32,636 nt of DNA from Candidatus Limnocylindrales bacterium (GTDB lineage: Bacteria > Chloroflexota > Limnocylindria > Limnocylindrales > CSP1-4), in assembly GCA_025450915.1 (NCBI GenBank), contig JANWLH010000012.1:1-32636 (forward strand), read 5' to 3'. The position numbers were made by a program, and so were the translations under genes. Each line of letters opens with the position of its first letter. Positions within the stretch are counted from its first letter, which is position 1. This document shows positions 23,118 through 31,712 of this stretch, one piece after another. The notes beneath the pieces were generated by a model. That model had not been told where the DNA came from, made no database searches, and was given only the letters and a program-made list of their open reading frames with translations.

Positions 23118-25352
23118 GTGCGCCGTGTCGCCCTGGCCCTCGTCCTCCACAACCACCAGCCGGTCGGCAACTTCGGCTGGGTGATCGCCGACGCCTACGA
23201 ACACGCCTACGCGCCGTTGATCGCCGCCCTCGAACGCCATCCGCACGTTCGGCTTTCGCTCCACTACTCCGGGCCGCTCCTCGACTGGCTCCAGGCCGAG
23301 CGGCCGGAGTTCCTTGAGCGGGTCGGGCGACTCGTCGCCGACGGTCGGGTCGAGCTGCTCGGCGGCGCCTACTACGAGCCCATCCTCGCGGCCCTGCCCC
23401 AGCGGGACCGCGATGGCCAGCTCCGGGCAATGGCCGTTGCGATCGAGCGGATCAGCGGCCGTCGGCCGACGGGGGCGTGGCTCGCCGAGCGCGTCTGGGA
23501 ACCGGATGTGCCGGTCAGCCTGGTCGACGCGGGCTACGCCTGGACCGTCCTCGACGACGCTCATTTCCGGGCGGCCTCGGTCGACGAATCAAAGCTATGG
23601 GGCTCGTACACCACCGACGACCAGGGCCGCCGGCTGACCGTCTTCGCCTCGGCGCAGGGGCTCCGCTACCGGCTGCCGTTCGGCACCGTGCCCGACACGA
23701 TCGACTATCTCCGCGAGCACGCAACCGAGGGCGGCAGGCTGCTCGGCGTGATGGGCGATGACGGCGAGAAGTTCGGCGCCTGGCCGGAGACATTCGAGCA
23801 CTGCTGGGGCGCGGGCCGCTGGGTGGATTCGTTCTTCGAAGCCCTTGCTGCCAACGCCGACTGGCTCGAGCTCGTGACGCCGAGCCAGTGGATCGAGCGG
23901 GAATCGCCGATCGGCCACGCCTACATCCCGACCGCGGCCTATGTCGAGATGGGCGAGTGGGCCCTGCCGGCCGCGGAGGGCCCGGCGTTCGAGGCGGCCC
24001 TCGTCCGGGCCGAGCGCGAGGGCAGCCCCGAGGTCCGCTGGCTGCGGGGCGGCTTCTGGCGCAACTTCCAGGTCAAGTACCGGGAGATCAACGAGCTCCA
24101 CAAGCAGATGCTCCGGGCGTCGGCCAAGGTGGCCGCCCTGCCAACGTCAGCCGGGACCGAGCGAGCCCGGCTCGAGCTGTTCCAGGGCCAGAGCAACGAC
24201 TGTTACTGGCACGGCGTCTTCGGCGGGATCTACATCACCCACATGCGCCTCGCCACGTATCAGCACCTGATCGGGGCGGAGGACCTGGCCGATGCGGCCG
24301 GCCGGCGGGCGGGCCGGTCCGTCGATCGGATCGAACGGCGGGACACCGATCTCGACGGCGTCGATGAGATCCTCGTCACGTCGCCGGGCCAGGTGGTGGT
24401 CCTCGATCCCGCCCATGGCGGCGGCATCGGCTCGTGGGACATCAGGCCGGCGCGCCATGCGCTCGCGGCGGTCCTGCGCCGCCGGCCGGAGGCGTATCAC
24501 GTCCGGTTGCTCGAGGCGGATGAGCGGGCGGTCGCCCTGGCCGCCGGCCTGAACCCGGATGCCGGCAGTCCTGCCGGCTCGGCGCCCTCGATCCACAGCG
24601 TGGTGCGTGCCCGTGAGCCCGGTCTTGCCGCCCACCTCATCTATGACGCCTACGAACGCCGGCTGGGCCTCGTCCACCTGTTCGCGGCCGGGACCTCACC
24701 GGAGGCATTCGAGGACGCCCGGGCCGACGAGCTGAGCGACGGCCACATTGGCGCCTATGGCGTCGAGGAGCTTGGGGCCGATCACGTCCTGCTCCGTCGG
24801 GATGCCACCTTCGGCGAGCACGCCGGCGCGATCCGGATCGAGAAGCGCTTCACCTTCAACGGCGACCGCCGGACACCGTCGATCCGTCTCGACGTGCGGA
24901 TCGAGAACAAGGGCTCGAGCGAGATCACGGCCGACCTGGCGATCGAATGGCCGGTCATGCTCCTCGGCGGCGGGGCCAACCCGGCCGCCTGGTACGAGAT
25001 CGACGGCAAGCGGACGGCTCATGACGCGCGCGACGAGCGGGCCTCGCTCGGGCGCATCGCCAGCGGCAACGACGCTCTCGGGATCCGTCTCACGACAACG
25101 ATCGAGCCCGCGGCGGCGGCCTGGTGGTCGCCGATCGAGACGATCTCAAACTCCGAGCTCGGCTTCGAGCGGGTCTACCAGGGCAGCGCCTTCGTCGCGG
25201 TCTGGCCGGTCCGCCTCGCGCAGGAGGGTTCGGTCGCGGTCAGCCTCCACCAGGAGGTCGAGGTCGACCGCGACTGGTCGGACGATCAGGCGAGTGCCTA
25301 CGCCCTTGGCAGCCAGCCGGGCTCCGGCTCGCCGAACTTCTCGACGAGGTAG
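23118..25352 (+). CDS. GH57-family 4-alpha-glucanotransferase / alpha-amylase-like enzyme
   Basis: The 744-residue protein has the GH57 layout: an N-terminal catalytic domain starting LALVLHNHQPVGNFGWV, the nucleophile region LAERVWEP, the acid/base region MGDDGEKFG, then the DUF1925 and DUF1926 beta domains seen in the Thermococcus litoralis enzyme (WRNFQVKYREINELHKQML; QSNDCYWHGVFGGIYITHMR; C-terminal FNGDRRTPSIRLDVRIEN). Such enzymes transfer or hydrolyse alpha-1,4-glucan chains in glycogen/maltodextrin metabolism in the cytoplasm. I chose the GTG at 23118, just before RRVALALVLHNHQP; upstream sequence in the ORF is not protein-like and no clear ribosome site is visible. The 3' end overlaps the convergent amidohydrolase gene by 55 nt. 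Confidence 0.85.
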   Translation: MRRVALALVLHNHQPVGNFGWVIADAYEHAYAPLIAALERHPHVRLSLHYSGPLLDWLQAERPEFLERVGRLVADGRVELLGGAYYEPILAALPQRDRDGQLRAMAVAIERISGRRPTGAWLAERVWEPDVPVSLVDAGYAWTVLDDAHFRAASVDESKLWGSYTTDDQGRRLTVFASAQGLRYRLPFGTVPDTIDYLREHATEGGRLLGVMGDDGEKFGAWPETFEHCWGAGRWVDSFFEALAANADWLELVTPSQWIERESPIGHAYIPTAAYVEMGEWALPAAEGPAFEAALVRAEREGSPEVRWLRGGFWRNFQVKYREINELHKQMLRASAKVAALPTSAGTERARLELFQGQSNDCYWHGVFGGIYITHMRLATYQHLIGAEDLADAAGRRAGRSVDRIERRDTDLDGVDEILVTSPGQVVVLDPAHGGGIGSWDIRPARHALAAVLRRRPEAYHVRLLEADERAVALAAGLNPDAGSPAGSAPSIHSVVRAREPGLAAHLIYDAYERRLGLVHLFAAGTSPEAFEDARADELSDGHIGAYGVEELGADHVLLRRDATFGEHAGAIRIEKRFTFNGDRRTPSIRLDVRIENKGSSEITADLAIEWPVMLLGGGANPAAWYEIDGKRTAHDARDERASLGRIASGNDALGIRLTTTIEPAAAAWWSPIETISNSELGFERVYQGSAFVAVWPVRLAQEGSVAVSLHQEVEVDRDWSDDQASAYALGSQPGSGSPNFSTR

Positions 25353-26692
25353 TCGCGCGATGCCTCGACGGCCTTGCGCGGGCCGGCGAGCGGGGCCTTC
25401 AGCCGGAAGTCGTCCTTCACGATCTCACCGTCGACGATGACGGTCCTGACGTTCGAGACATCCGCGGCGCAGACCACGGCAGCGACCGGGTCAATGATCG
25501 GGGCAACGTTGACGGCTCCGCCATCGATGATCACCACGTCGGCCTTCTTGCCGGGGGTGAGCGAACCCGTCCGGTCGGCGATCCCGGCCACATGAGCGCC
25601 ACCCAGCGTGGCCCAGTGGAGGACCTGCCGGGCGGTGATCAGGCCGGGCGAGGCCTGCAGGCCGTCGAGGTCGGCATCCCAGGCCTCCTGGTGCTTGCGA
25701 CCACGCTCCGAGCCGAAGATCGCGTGCATCTGGGTGAACTGGTCGGAGGATGCGGTCGTCGCGACGTCCGACGAGAGCCCGATCGGGATGTCGTAGGCCG
25801 TTGCCGTCACCGCGGGCGCCCAGCCATGACCCATCTGGATCTCGATCTGGGGAGCGAACGACACGTTGCCGCCCGACTCGCGGACAAGGCCCCACTCCTC
25901 GTCGGTGAAGTGCGAGCCGTGGACGTAGGTGGTGCCCGGGTACAGCAGGTTCATGTCGCGGAGGGCCTTGACCTGCATCTTCGTGTAGCCGAACCGGTCC
26001 ATCGCCACGTGGACGGTGATCAGGATGCCCAGCTCCTTGGCCAGCTCCCAGTCGTGCCGGACCACCTCCGGCTTGCAGAACCCGGGACCGCGCGTCGCCA
26101 GCGACATCGTGATCCGGCCCTTGTCGGAGTTGAAGTACTGGGCCTTGATCCGGCGTGCCTCGGCGCCGTCGCTCGTCAGGATGCTGCCCGAATAGTCGGG
26201 TCCGAACCACCAGTCCTGGAGCGACGTGTTCGGGAACCCGTACGCAAACACCGACCGGATGCCTGTTACGGCGAGCCCGCGGATCGCCTCGTCCGCGTGG
26301 GCCGGGGTGTTCATGATGTGCGACCAGTCGACGAGGGTCGTGATGCCGGCGTTGAGGCATTCAAGCGATCCCCACTGGTTCGCTGCGAAGACGTCGTCGG
26401 GCCGGTAGTGGGGCGCGAACTTGTCGAGGATGTTGCCGAAGTAGGTGATCAGGGCAAAGTCGGGCGCGCAGGTCCGGATCGAGGTCTCCCAGGTGTGACG
26501 GTGCGAGTCGATGAAGCCGGGGATGACGATGTCGCCCTTGGCGTCGATCACCTTCGCGCCATCGGCACTGAGATTCGGTCCGATCGCCTTGATCCGGTCG
26601 CTTTCGATCAGGATGTCGGCGTTGGGGAGCTCGCCGAGTGTTGGGTCCTGGGTGAGAACGATCCCACCGCGGATGAGCAGTCGATCGACCAT
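25298..26692 (-). CDS. Amidohydrolase-family protein (cytosine/atrazine/guanine deaminase-like)
   Basis: The 464-residue metal-dependent hydrolase resembles the COG0402 group (deaminases and chlorohydrolases): HxH metal ligands in IDSHRHTWE (residues ~62-66), later His in ITVHVAMD and VHGSHFTDEE, and the catalytic Asp in LSSDVATT, with flanking beta-sandwich segments at both ends. These enzymes remove amino, methylthio or chloro groups from N-heterocycles. The ATG has GAGGAG at 6 nt. It is the last gene of the M24-E1-HIBADH run, 95 nt after its neighbour, and converges into the GH57 gene. The substrate is unknown and it is not closely related to the three cyclic amidohydrolases of the other cluster. 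Confidence 0.87.
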   Translation of the reverse strand: MVDRLLIRGGIVLTQDPTLGELPNADILIESDRIKAIGPNLSADGAKVIDAKGDIVIPGFIDSHRHTWETSIRTCAPDFALITYFGNILDKFAPHYRPDDVFAANQWGSLECLNAGITTLVDWSHIMNTPAHADEAIRGLAVTGIRSVFAYGFPNTSLQDWWFGPDYSGSILTSDGAEARRIKAQYFNSDKGRITMSLATRGPGFCKPEVVRHDWELAKELGILITVHVAMDRFGYTKMQVKALRDMNLLYPGTTYVHGSHFTDEEWGLVRESGGNVSFAPQIEIQMGHGWAPAVTATAYDIPIGLSSDVATTASSDQFTQMHAIFGSERGRKHQEAWDADLDGLQASPGLITARQVLHWATLGGAHVAGIADRTGSLTPGKKADVVIIDGGAVNVAPIIDPVAAVVCAADVSNVRTVIVDGEIVKDDFRLKAPLAGPRKAVEASRDYLVEKFGEPEPGWLPRA

Positions 26693-26787
26693 GCCTGTCT
26701 CCTCGTTGCCCGGTTGCTGGGGTCGGGGATCCCCTGCGTCGGCGGGGGATCGACGATTGATGCGCCGGATACCGACCTCGAACTAGC

Positions 26788-27702
26788 TCATTCGCTCCCT
26801 CCGACGGACCTCGAATCCCGGAGGTAGGCCGCGATCGAGGCGATGTCGCGCCCGGGATCGCCGGATCCGGCCCGCCGGACGAGCTCGAGGTTCGTCTTCG
26901 CCTGGGGCATCTCCGTGCCGACGGCCGCCGCCAGCTCGAGGATCAGCCCAAGGTCCTTCTCCGCCAGGGCCAGCGCGAACGCTGTCGGCGTGGAGTCGGG
27001 CTCGATGAACGCGGCCCGCTTGTACTCGACGAACGGGGCGCCGGCCGCGCTCGAGCGGATGACGTCGTAGGCAGTGGCCCGGTCCAGGCCGGCCCGCTCG
27101 GCGAGGACCAGCGCTTCCGAGAGGGACTGGTTGAGGCCGTAGATCACCGTGTTCACGGCGAGCTTCATGGTCGCCCCCGCCCCCAACGGCCCGAGGTGGA
27201 TGACCCGCTGGCCGAGCTTGTCGAGGACGGGCCGGGCACGCTCCACGTCGGCCGGCGAGCCGCCGACCATGATCGTCAGGCCGCCCGCGGCGGCGAACGC
27301 CACACTGCCCGAGACGGGCGCGTCGAGGATGCCCGCACCGGTTGCCCGGACGGCCGCCTCGAGGCCCTGGATCGTGCCCGGCAGGACGGTGCTCATGTCG
27401 ACCGCCACGGTCCGTGAGTCGAGGCCCGCAAGCGCCCCGGTCGGGCCTTCGAACAGGTCGTGGACCGCCGCGTCGTCGCTGACCATGCTGATCGCGACGG
27501 CCGAGCCGGCCACGGCCTCGGCAGGCGTCGCCGCGACGCGCGCCCCGATCGACGCCGCGAGCGCCCGGGCAGGCTCGGGACTCCGGTTGTAGAGCACGAC
27601 GTCGAGGCCACACGCTGCCAGGCGCCCGGCCAGCGCGCCGCCCATCCGTCCGATCCCGAGCACGGCGACCGTCGTCGCGTCGCCCCTCGCGGCCCCGCTC
27701 AC
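26788..27702 (-). CDS. 3-hydroxyisobutyrate dehydrogenase-family NAD(P)-dependent oxidoreductase
   Basis: The 304-residue beta-hydroxyacid dehydrogenase has the N-terminal Rossmann motif VAVLGIGRMGGALAGRL, the substrate-binding DAPVSGSVAFAAAGGLTIMVGG and the catalytic Lys in GATMKLAVNTVIYGLNQSLSEAL. Family members oxidise 3-hydroxyacids or reduce the semialdehydes (3-hydroxyisobutyrate, tartronate semialdehyde and similar). The GTG start overlaps the E1-beta stop by 4 nt (GTGA), so it is coupled to that gene. The association hints that its product or substrate feeds the E1 enzyme, which is inference. Confidence 0.9.
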   Translation of the reverse strand: MSGAARGDATTVAVLGIGRMGGALAGRLAACGLDVVLYNRSPEPARALAASIGARVAATPAEAVAGSAVAISMVSDDAAVHDLFEGPTGALAGLDSRTVAVDMSTVLPGTIQGLEAAVRATGAGILDAPVSGSVAFAAAGGLTIMVGGSPADVERARPVLDKLGQRVIHLGPLGAGATMKLAVNTVIYGLNQSLSEALVLAERAGLDRATAYDVIRSSAAGAPFVEYKRAAFIEPDSTPTAFALALAEKDLGLILELAAAVGTEMPQAKTNLELVRRAGSGDPGRDIASIAAYLRDSRSVGGSE

Positions 27703-28685
27703 CGGGCTTCGTCCAGGCGTCGCCGGACCGTCGCGGCGATCCGCTCGACCGAGGGCATCGCGAGGTCCTCGAGGACCGCGGCCGAGGCCAGCGGGACCTG
27801 CGGTGCGGTGATCCGCACGAGGGGCGCGTCGAGGCTGTCGAAGCCCTCGTCCGCGGCGATCGAGACGATCTCGGCGCCCCAGCCCAGGACGCGCGGGTTC
27901 TCCTCGACCGTGAACAGCCGGCCCGTCCGGGCGAGCGAATCGAGGATCGTCCGGGCATCGAGCGGGATCAGGGTCCGCAGGTCGATCACCTCGGCGCTGA
28001 TCCCCGCCTCGGCGGCCAGCCGCTCGGCGGCCTCGAGGGCCCGGGGGACCATCGCCGCGAGGGCCACGATCGTGCAGTCGGAGCCTGGGCGCGCGATCCG
28101 CGCCTGCCCGAGGGGCACGACATGCTCGCCGTCGGGCACCTCGCCCTTGACCGCGAAGAGCGCCTTGTGCTCGCAGACGATGACCGGGTCGGGATCGCGG
28201 ATCGCTGCGGCCATCAAGCCCAGCATGTCGGCCGGGGTCGAGGGCGCGACGACTTTCAGCCCGGGGATCGCCATCGCCCAGCTCTCGACGGACTGGCTGT
28301 GCTGGGCCCCGAAGCGCAGGCCACCGCCGTTGGCGGTCCGCAGGACGAGCGGCAGGCTGACCTGCCCGTCGGTCATGTAGCGGGTCTTGGCGATCTGGTT
28401 GGCGACCATGTCCCAGGCGACCGCGAAGAAGTCACTGAACATCAGCTCGCCGATCGGACGCAAGCCGGTCATCGCCGCGCCCATCACCGCGCCGACGATC
28501 GCCTGCTCGCTGATCGGGGTGTCCCGGATCCGCTCCGGCCCGAACCGCTCGAACAGGCCCTCGGTCGTCTTGAACACGCCGCCGGCCGCGCCGATGTCCT
28601 CGCCGATGAACACGACCAGCGGGTCGCGGTCCATCTCCTGGGCGATCCCCGCGGCAACGGCCTGGCGGTAGGTCAGTTCCGCCAT
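27699..28685 (-). CDS. 2-oxoacid/acetoin dehydrogenase-type E1 component, beta subunit
   Basis: The 328-residue protein is a thiamine-dependent E1-beta: MAELTYRQAVAAGIAQEM, VFIGEDIGAAGGVFKTTEGL, DTPISEQAIVGAVMGAAMTGLRPIGELMFSDFFAVAWDMVANQIAK, and a C-terminal transketolase domain with VIDLRTLIPLDARTI and FTVEENP. The ATG at 28685 has GGAGG at 6 nt and lies inside the 3' end of the alpha-subunit gene (13-nt overlap). The ORF-track start at 29147 is a frame artefact. No E2 or E3 gene is present in the window, so the E1 either serves complexes encoded elsewhere or works as an acetoin/carboligase-type enzyme. Confidence 0.92.
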   Translation of the reverse strand: MAELTYRQAVAAGIAQEMDRDPLVVFIGEDIGAAGGVFKTTEGLFERFGPERIRDTPISEQAIVGAVMGAAMTGLRPIGELMFSDFFAVAWDMVANQIAKTRYMTDGQVSLPLVLRTANGGGLRFGAQHSQSVESWAMAIPGLKVVAPSTPADMLGLMAAAIRDPDPVIVCEHKALFAVKGEVPDGEHVVPLGQARIARPGSDCTIVALAAMVPRALEAAERLAAEAGISAEVIDLRTLIPLDARTILDSLARTGRLFTVEENPRVLGWGAEIVSIAADEGFDSLDAPLVRITAPQVPLASAAVLEDLAMPSVERIAATVRRRLDEAR

Positions 28686-29668
28686 GCCGAGCCTCCGTCG
28701 CTCCACAGCTCGGTCTCGAGGGTGGCCGGATCCGGCTCCGGGCCGTCGCGGGCGATCGCCTCGGCCGCCGCGACCGCGGCGGTGGCTTCGGCCTCGATCC
28801 GAGCCAGCTCGGCCTCGCGGACGCCCTCGGCAAGGAGCCGTGCCCGCTCGGCCGGGATCGGGTCGCGCGCGAGCCAGGCCTGCACCTCGGCATCCGGCCG
28901 GTACTTGCCCGGATCGGCCCGCGAGTGGCCGCCGTGGCGATACGTCAGGGCCTCGATCAGGGCCGGGCCATCGCCGGCGCGGGCGGCATCGATCGCGGTC
29001 CGGGCCACCTCGTGGACCGCCCGGACGTCGTTGCCGTCGACGACGATCGCCTCGAGGCCGTAGGCCGCCGCCCGGTCGGCCGCCGGCCGCTCGACGGCGG
29101 TCACCGAGCCGATGGCGGTGTACTCCATGTACTGGTTGTTCTCGCACACGAAGACCGCCGGCACGCGCCAGACCGCGGCGAGGTTGAGGGCCTCGTGGAA
29201 GGCGCCGATGTTCGTCGCCCCGTCACCGAAGAAGCACACCGCCACCTGGCCACTCTTGCGGTACTGGGCCGACCAGGCCGCGCCGACCGCGATCGGCAGG
29301 TGGGCGCCGACGATCGCATACGAGCCCATCGCGCCGTGCTCGACGCTGGTCAGGTGCATCGAGCCGCCCTTGCCGCCCATCAGGCCGCTGCCCCGCCCGA
29401 AGAGCTCGGCGAAGATCGGGGCCATCGGCACGCCCCGGGCGAGGGTGTGGTTGTGGCCGCGGTACGTGCAGAACGTGTAGTCGTCGGCGCGCATCGCCCC
29501 GGCGAAGCCCGCGGCCACCGCCTCCTGGCCGTTGCCCAGGTGGGTCGTCCCCCGGACGAGGCCCTCGAAGAACAGCTGCTGGGCGCGCTCCTCGAACGTC
29601 CGGCATTCGACCATTGTCCGGTACATCGCCAGGCGGGCATCACGCGAGACCGAGAGTTCGCCGGCCAT
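28673..29668 (-). CDS. 2-oxoacid/acetoin dehydrogenase-type E1 component, alpha subunit
   Basis: The 331-residue product has the thiamine diphosphate motif GDGATNIGAFHEALNLAAVWRVPAVFVCENN at residues ~145-178, the upstream TYRGHNHTLARGVP and GGKGGSMHL segments, and the regulatory-loop region YRHGGHSRADPGKYR. It forms the alpha2beta2 E1 with the next gene and would decarboxylate a 2-oxoacid or cleave acetoin. It begins 3 nt after the M24-family gene's stop, so all five genes in this run are probably one transcript. Pyruvate, branched-chain 2-oxoacid and acetoin types cannot be separated reliably by eye. Confidence 0.92.
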   Translation of the reverse strand: MAGELSVSRDARLAMYRTMVECRTFEERAQQLFFEGLVRGTTHLGNGQEAVAAGFAGAMRADDYTFCTYRGHNHTLARGVPMAPIFAELFGRGSGLMGGKGGSMHLTSVEHGAMGSYAIVGAHLPIAVGAAWSAQYRKSGQVAVCFFGDGATNIGAFHEALNLAAVWRVPAVFVCENNQYMEYTAIGSVTAVERPAADRAAAYGLEAIVVDGNDVRAVHEVARTAIDAARAGDGPALIEALTYRHGGHSRADPGKYRPDAEVQAWLARDPIPAERARLLAEGVREAELARIEAEATAAVAAAEAIARDGPEPDPATLETELWSDGGSAWRN

Positions 29669-29671
29669 CGG

Positions 29672-30910
29672 CTAGTACGCGTTCGCGACGAACAGCTCGT
29701 CCGACGGGAAGTGGGTGATCACCTGCGGGCCATCGGCGGTCACGACCACCTCCTCCTCGATCCGGGCCGCTGAGAACCCGTCGCTTGCCGGGCAGTAGGT
29801 CTCGAGGGCAATCACCATCCCCTCGAGGAGCTCAACGGGGTGCTCGAGCGAATTGAGCCGGCTGATGATCGGCCGCTCGTGGAGGCCGAGACCCACGCCG
29901 TGGCCGAACTGGAGGCCGAAGCACTCCATCTCGCTGTCGAAGCCGAACTCGGTGGCCTTCGGCCAGACCCTGGCGACCTGGTCGGTGGTCACGCCTGGCT
30001 TCATCAGCTCGATCGCCGCGTCGATCCAGCCCCGGGCCCGCTTGTAGGCATCCCGCTGCGAGTCGGTCGCCTTGCCAACCGCGAACGTCCGGTAATAGCA
30101 GGTCCGGTAGCCCGCGAACGACTGGATGATGTCGAAGTACGCCTGGTCGCCCGGCCGGATGATCCGGTCCGAGAAGACGTGGGGGTGCGGGCTGCAGCGC
30201 TCACCGGAGACGGCGTTCATCGCCTCGACATCGTCCGAGCCGAGGTCGTAGAGCATCTTCGTGGCCTTCGCGACAAGCTCGTTCTCGCGGATTCCGGGCT
30301 TCAGCTCCTCGCTGATCATCTGGTAGACGCCGTCGACCATCGCGCAGGCCGTGTTGAGCAAGGTCTGCTCGTCGCGCGACTTCTGCTGGCGGGCGTCGAG
30401 CATCGTCTGCTGCCCGTCACGGACGACGATGCCGGCCTCGGCCAGGGCGGCCTGGAGGGTCGGCTCGAGGATGTCCACGCCGACCGGCATGTCGGCGACG
30501 CCTTCGGCGATCAGGATCTGCTTGATCTCCCGGGCCGCCGCGCCGGCCAGGCCCACCTCCGGCGCGACGGCGCCGCGCAAGCCGATCATCCCGGCCCGGA
30601 TGTTGTTGGGCAGCAGCCAGGGGCAGTTGAGTCGGTGGTGCTTGGCGGCCGACCCGAAGTCCCAGATGTAGGGCTCGCCGCCCCGGGTGAGGAGCGCGTA
30701 GCGGGTCATCTTGTCGCGAGCCCACTCGCCGATGTGGGTGCTCGTCAGGTAGCGGATGTTGTTGTGGTCAAAGACGAGGACCGCGCCAAGGTCGGATGCC
30801 GCAAGCGCCGCCTTGGCTCGCCCCAGTCGATAGGCCCGCAGGCGGTCGGGGTTGACGCGGTCCTCCCAATCGACCGTCATCGAGCCAGGGGCGGCGATCA
30901 GCTGGGGCAT
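29672..30910 (-). CDS. M24-family pita-bread protein (DddP / creatinase / Xaa-Pro peptidase-like)
   Basis: The 412-residue protein has an N-terminal creatinase-type domain (GAVLVFDHNNIRYLTSTHIGEWARDKMTRYALL) and a C-terminal M24 domain. From memory the N-terminal half resembles DMSP lyase DddP. Of the usual five metal ligands, D260 (YFDII), H337 (GHGVGLGLHERP), E370 (IALETYC) and E385 or E386 (IEEEVVV) are present, but the second Asp of D-x(n)-D-x-x-RT is replaced by Cys271 (GYRTCYYRTF). It may therefore bind one metal or none, as in creatinase, and need not be a peptidase. It is the first gene of the minus-strand E1 operon and divergent from the XRE regulator. Confidence 0.83.
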   Translation of the reverse strand: MPQLIAAPGSMTVDWEDRVNPDRLRAYRLGRAKAALAASDLGAVLVFDHNNIRYLTSTHIGEWARDKMTRYALLTRGGEPYIWDFGSAAKHHRLNCPWLLPNNIRAGMIGLRGAVAPEVGLAGAAAREIKQILIAEGVADMPVGVDILEPTLQAALAEAGIVVRDGQQTMLDARQQKSRDEQTLLNTACAMVDGVYQMISEELKPGIRENELVAKATKMLYDLGSDDVEAMNAVSGERCSPHPHVFSDRIIRPGDQAYFDIIQSFAGYRTCYYRTFAVGKATDSQRDAYKRARGWIDAAIELMKPGVTTDQVARVWPKATEFGFDSEMECFGLQFGHGVGLGLHERPIISRLNSLEHPVELLEGMVIALETYCPASDGFSAARIEEEVVVTADGPQVITHFPSDELFVANAY

Positions 30911-30965
30911 CCTGCATCCTCGCGTTGGTTGGCGCGGCGGCGGGGTCGCCTGTTCAACGACACTC

Positions 30966-30971
30966 TACAAT
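30966..30971 (+). promoter_or_regulatory. Candidate -10 box for the XRE-cupin gene
   Basis: TACAAT lies 33 nt before the GTG start in the 94-nt divergent interval. The same hexamer appears in both copies of the shared element elsewhere in the window. No clear -35 is visible 16-18 nt upstream. A TTCAACGACACTC stretch just before it could be an operator, but no symmetric partner is obvious. Confidence 0.3.
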
Positions 30972-31004
30972 CGCCCGAACGGGGTTGCATCTTCGGGAGG
31001 TGAT

Positions 31005-31712
31005 GTGGCGCGGACCGGTGTCCGAGGCAATGGCAGCGAGCTCGAGTATCCGGGGATGGGCGAGCATCTCCGCTCCGCCCGCCACGCTCACGGACTGAAC
31101 CTGCGCGAGCTGGCTGCCCGGCTGGGTGTCTCTCCGAGCCTCCTCTCGCAGGTCGAGACCGGCAAGGCCAAACCGTCCGTCAGCACGCTCTACGCGATCG
31201 CCGCCGAGCTCGGCGTCTCGCTCGACGAGCTCCTCTTCAATGACCCCGATCGACCGGTTCGCGGCCGGCGCGCTCACGCGTCGAACGGCGCTGCCCCGGC
31301 GCCCGCGATCGGCAGCCCTGTCCAGCCGATCCAGCGGGCGGACAACCGCAAGGCGATCCGGTTGGCCTCGGGTGTCGTCTGGGAGCGCCTGACCACGGCA
31401 TCGAACCCGGCGATCGACTTCCTGGCCGTGACCTACGAGGTCGGCGGCGCCTCGAGCCCGGAGCACGAGTTCCAGCGTCATGGCGGCCTCGAGTGGGGCT
31501 ATGTGGTCAGCGGCACGCTCGGCGTGACGATCGGCTTCGACGACCACGTCCTCGGTCCCGGCGATGCGATCGCAATCGATTCGTCGATCCCCCATCGGCT
31601 CTACAACGTCGGCGATGAGCCGGTCCACGGGATCTGGTTCGTGCTCGGCCGACGGCCCGTCGAGGACCTGGCCGAGACCGTCAGCCGGGCGGCCGCCGCC
31701 CACCCGCGATGA
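31005..31712 (+). CDS. XRE-family regulator with C-terminal cupin domain
   Basis: The 235-residue protein has an N-terminal helix-turn-helix (LRSARHAHGLNLRELAARLGVSPSLLSQVETGKAKPSVSTLYAIAAELGVSLDELLF) and a C-terminal cupin (EHEFQRHGGLEWGYVVSGTLGVTIGFDDHVLGPGDAIAIDSSIPHRLYNVGD), the arrangement of PuuR/SutR-type regulators that sense a small metabolite through the cupin. The GTG at 31005 follows GGGAGG by 4 nt; the ORF-track start at 30852 is inside the divergent M24 gene. It overlaps the next gene by 4 nt and faces away from the M24-E1 operon, which it may control. Confidence 0.88.
   Translation: MARTGVRGNGSELEYPGMGEHLRSARHAHGLNLRELAARLGVSPSLLSQVETGKAKPSVSTLYAIAAELGVSLDELLFNDPDRPVRGRRAHASNGAAPAPAIGSPVQPIQRADNRKAIRLASGVVWERLTTASNPAIDFLAVTYEVGGASSPEHEFQRHGGLEWGYVVSGTLGVTIGFDDHVLGPGDAIAIDSSIPHRLYNVGDEPVHGIWFVLGRRPVEDLAETVSRAAAAHPR

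Noticed and set aside
22192-23564. Long minus-strand ORFs extending the DrrA gene into the GH57 gene
   Set aside because: The extra N-terminal residues are antisense to the GH57 catalytic domain (LHNHQPVG...), and DrrA proteins do not have such an extension.
29840-31003. 387-residue plus-strand ORF opposite the M24 gene
   Set aside because: Antisense shadow; the M24 protein on the other strand has conserved family motifs.
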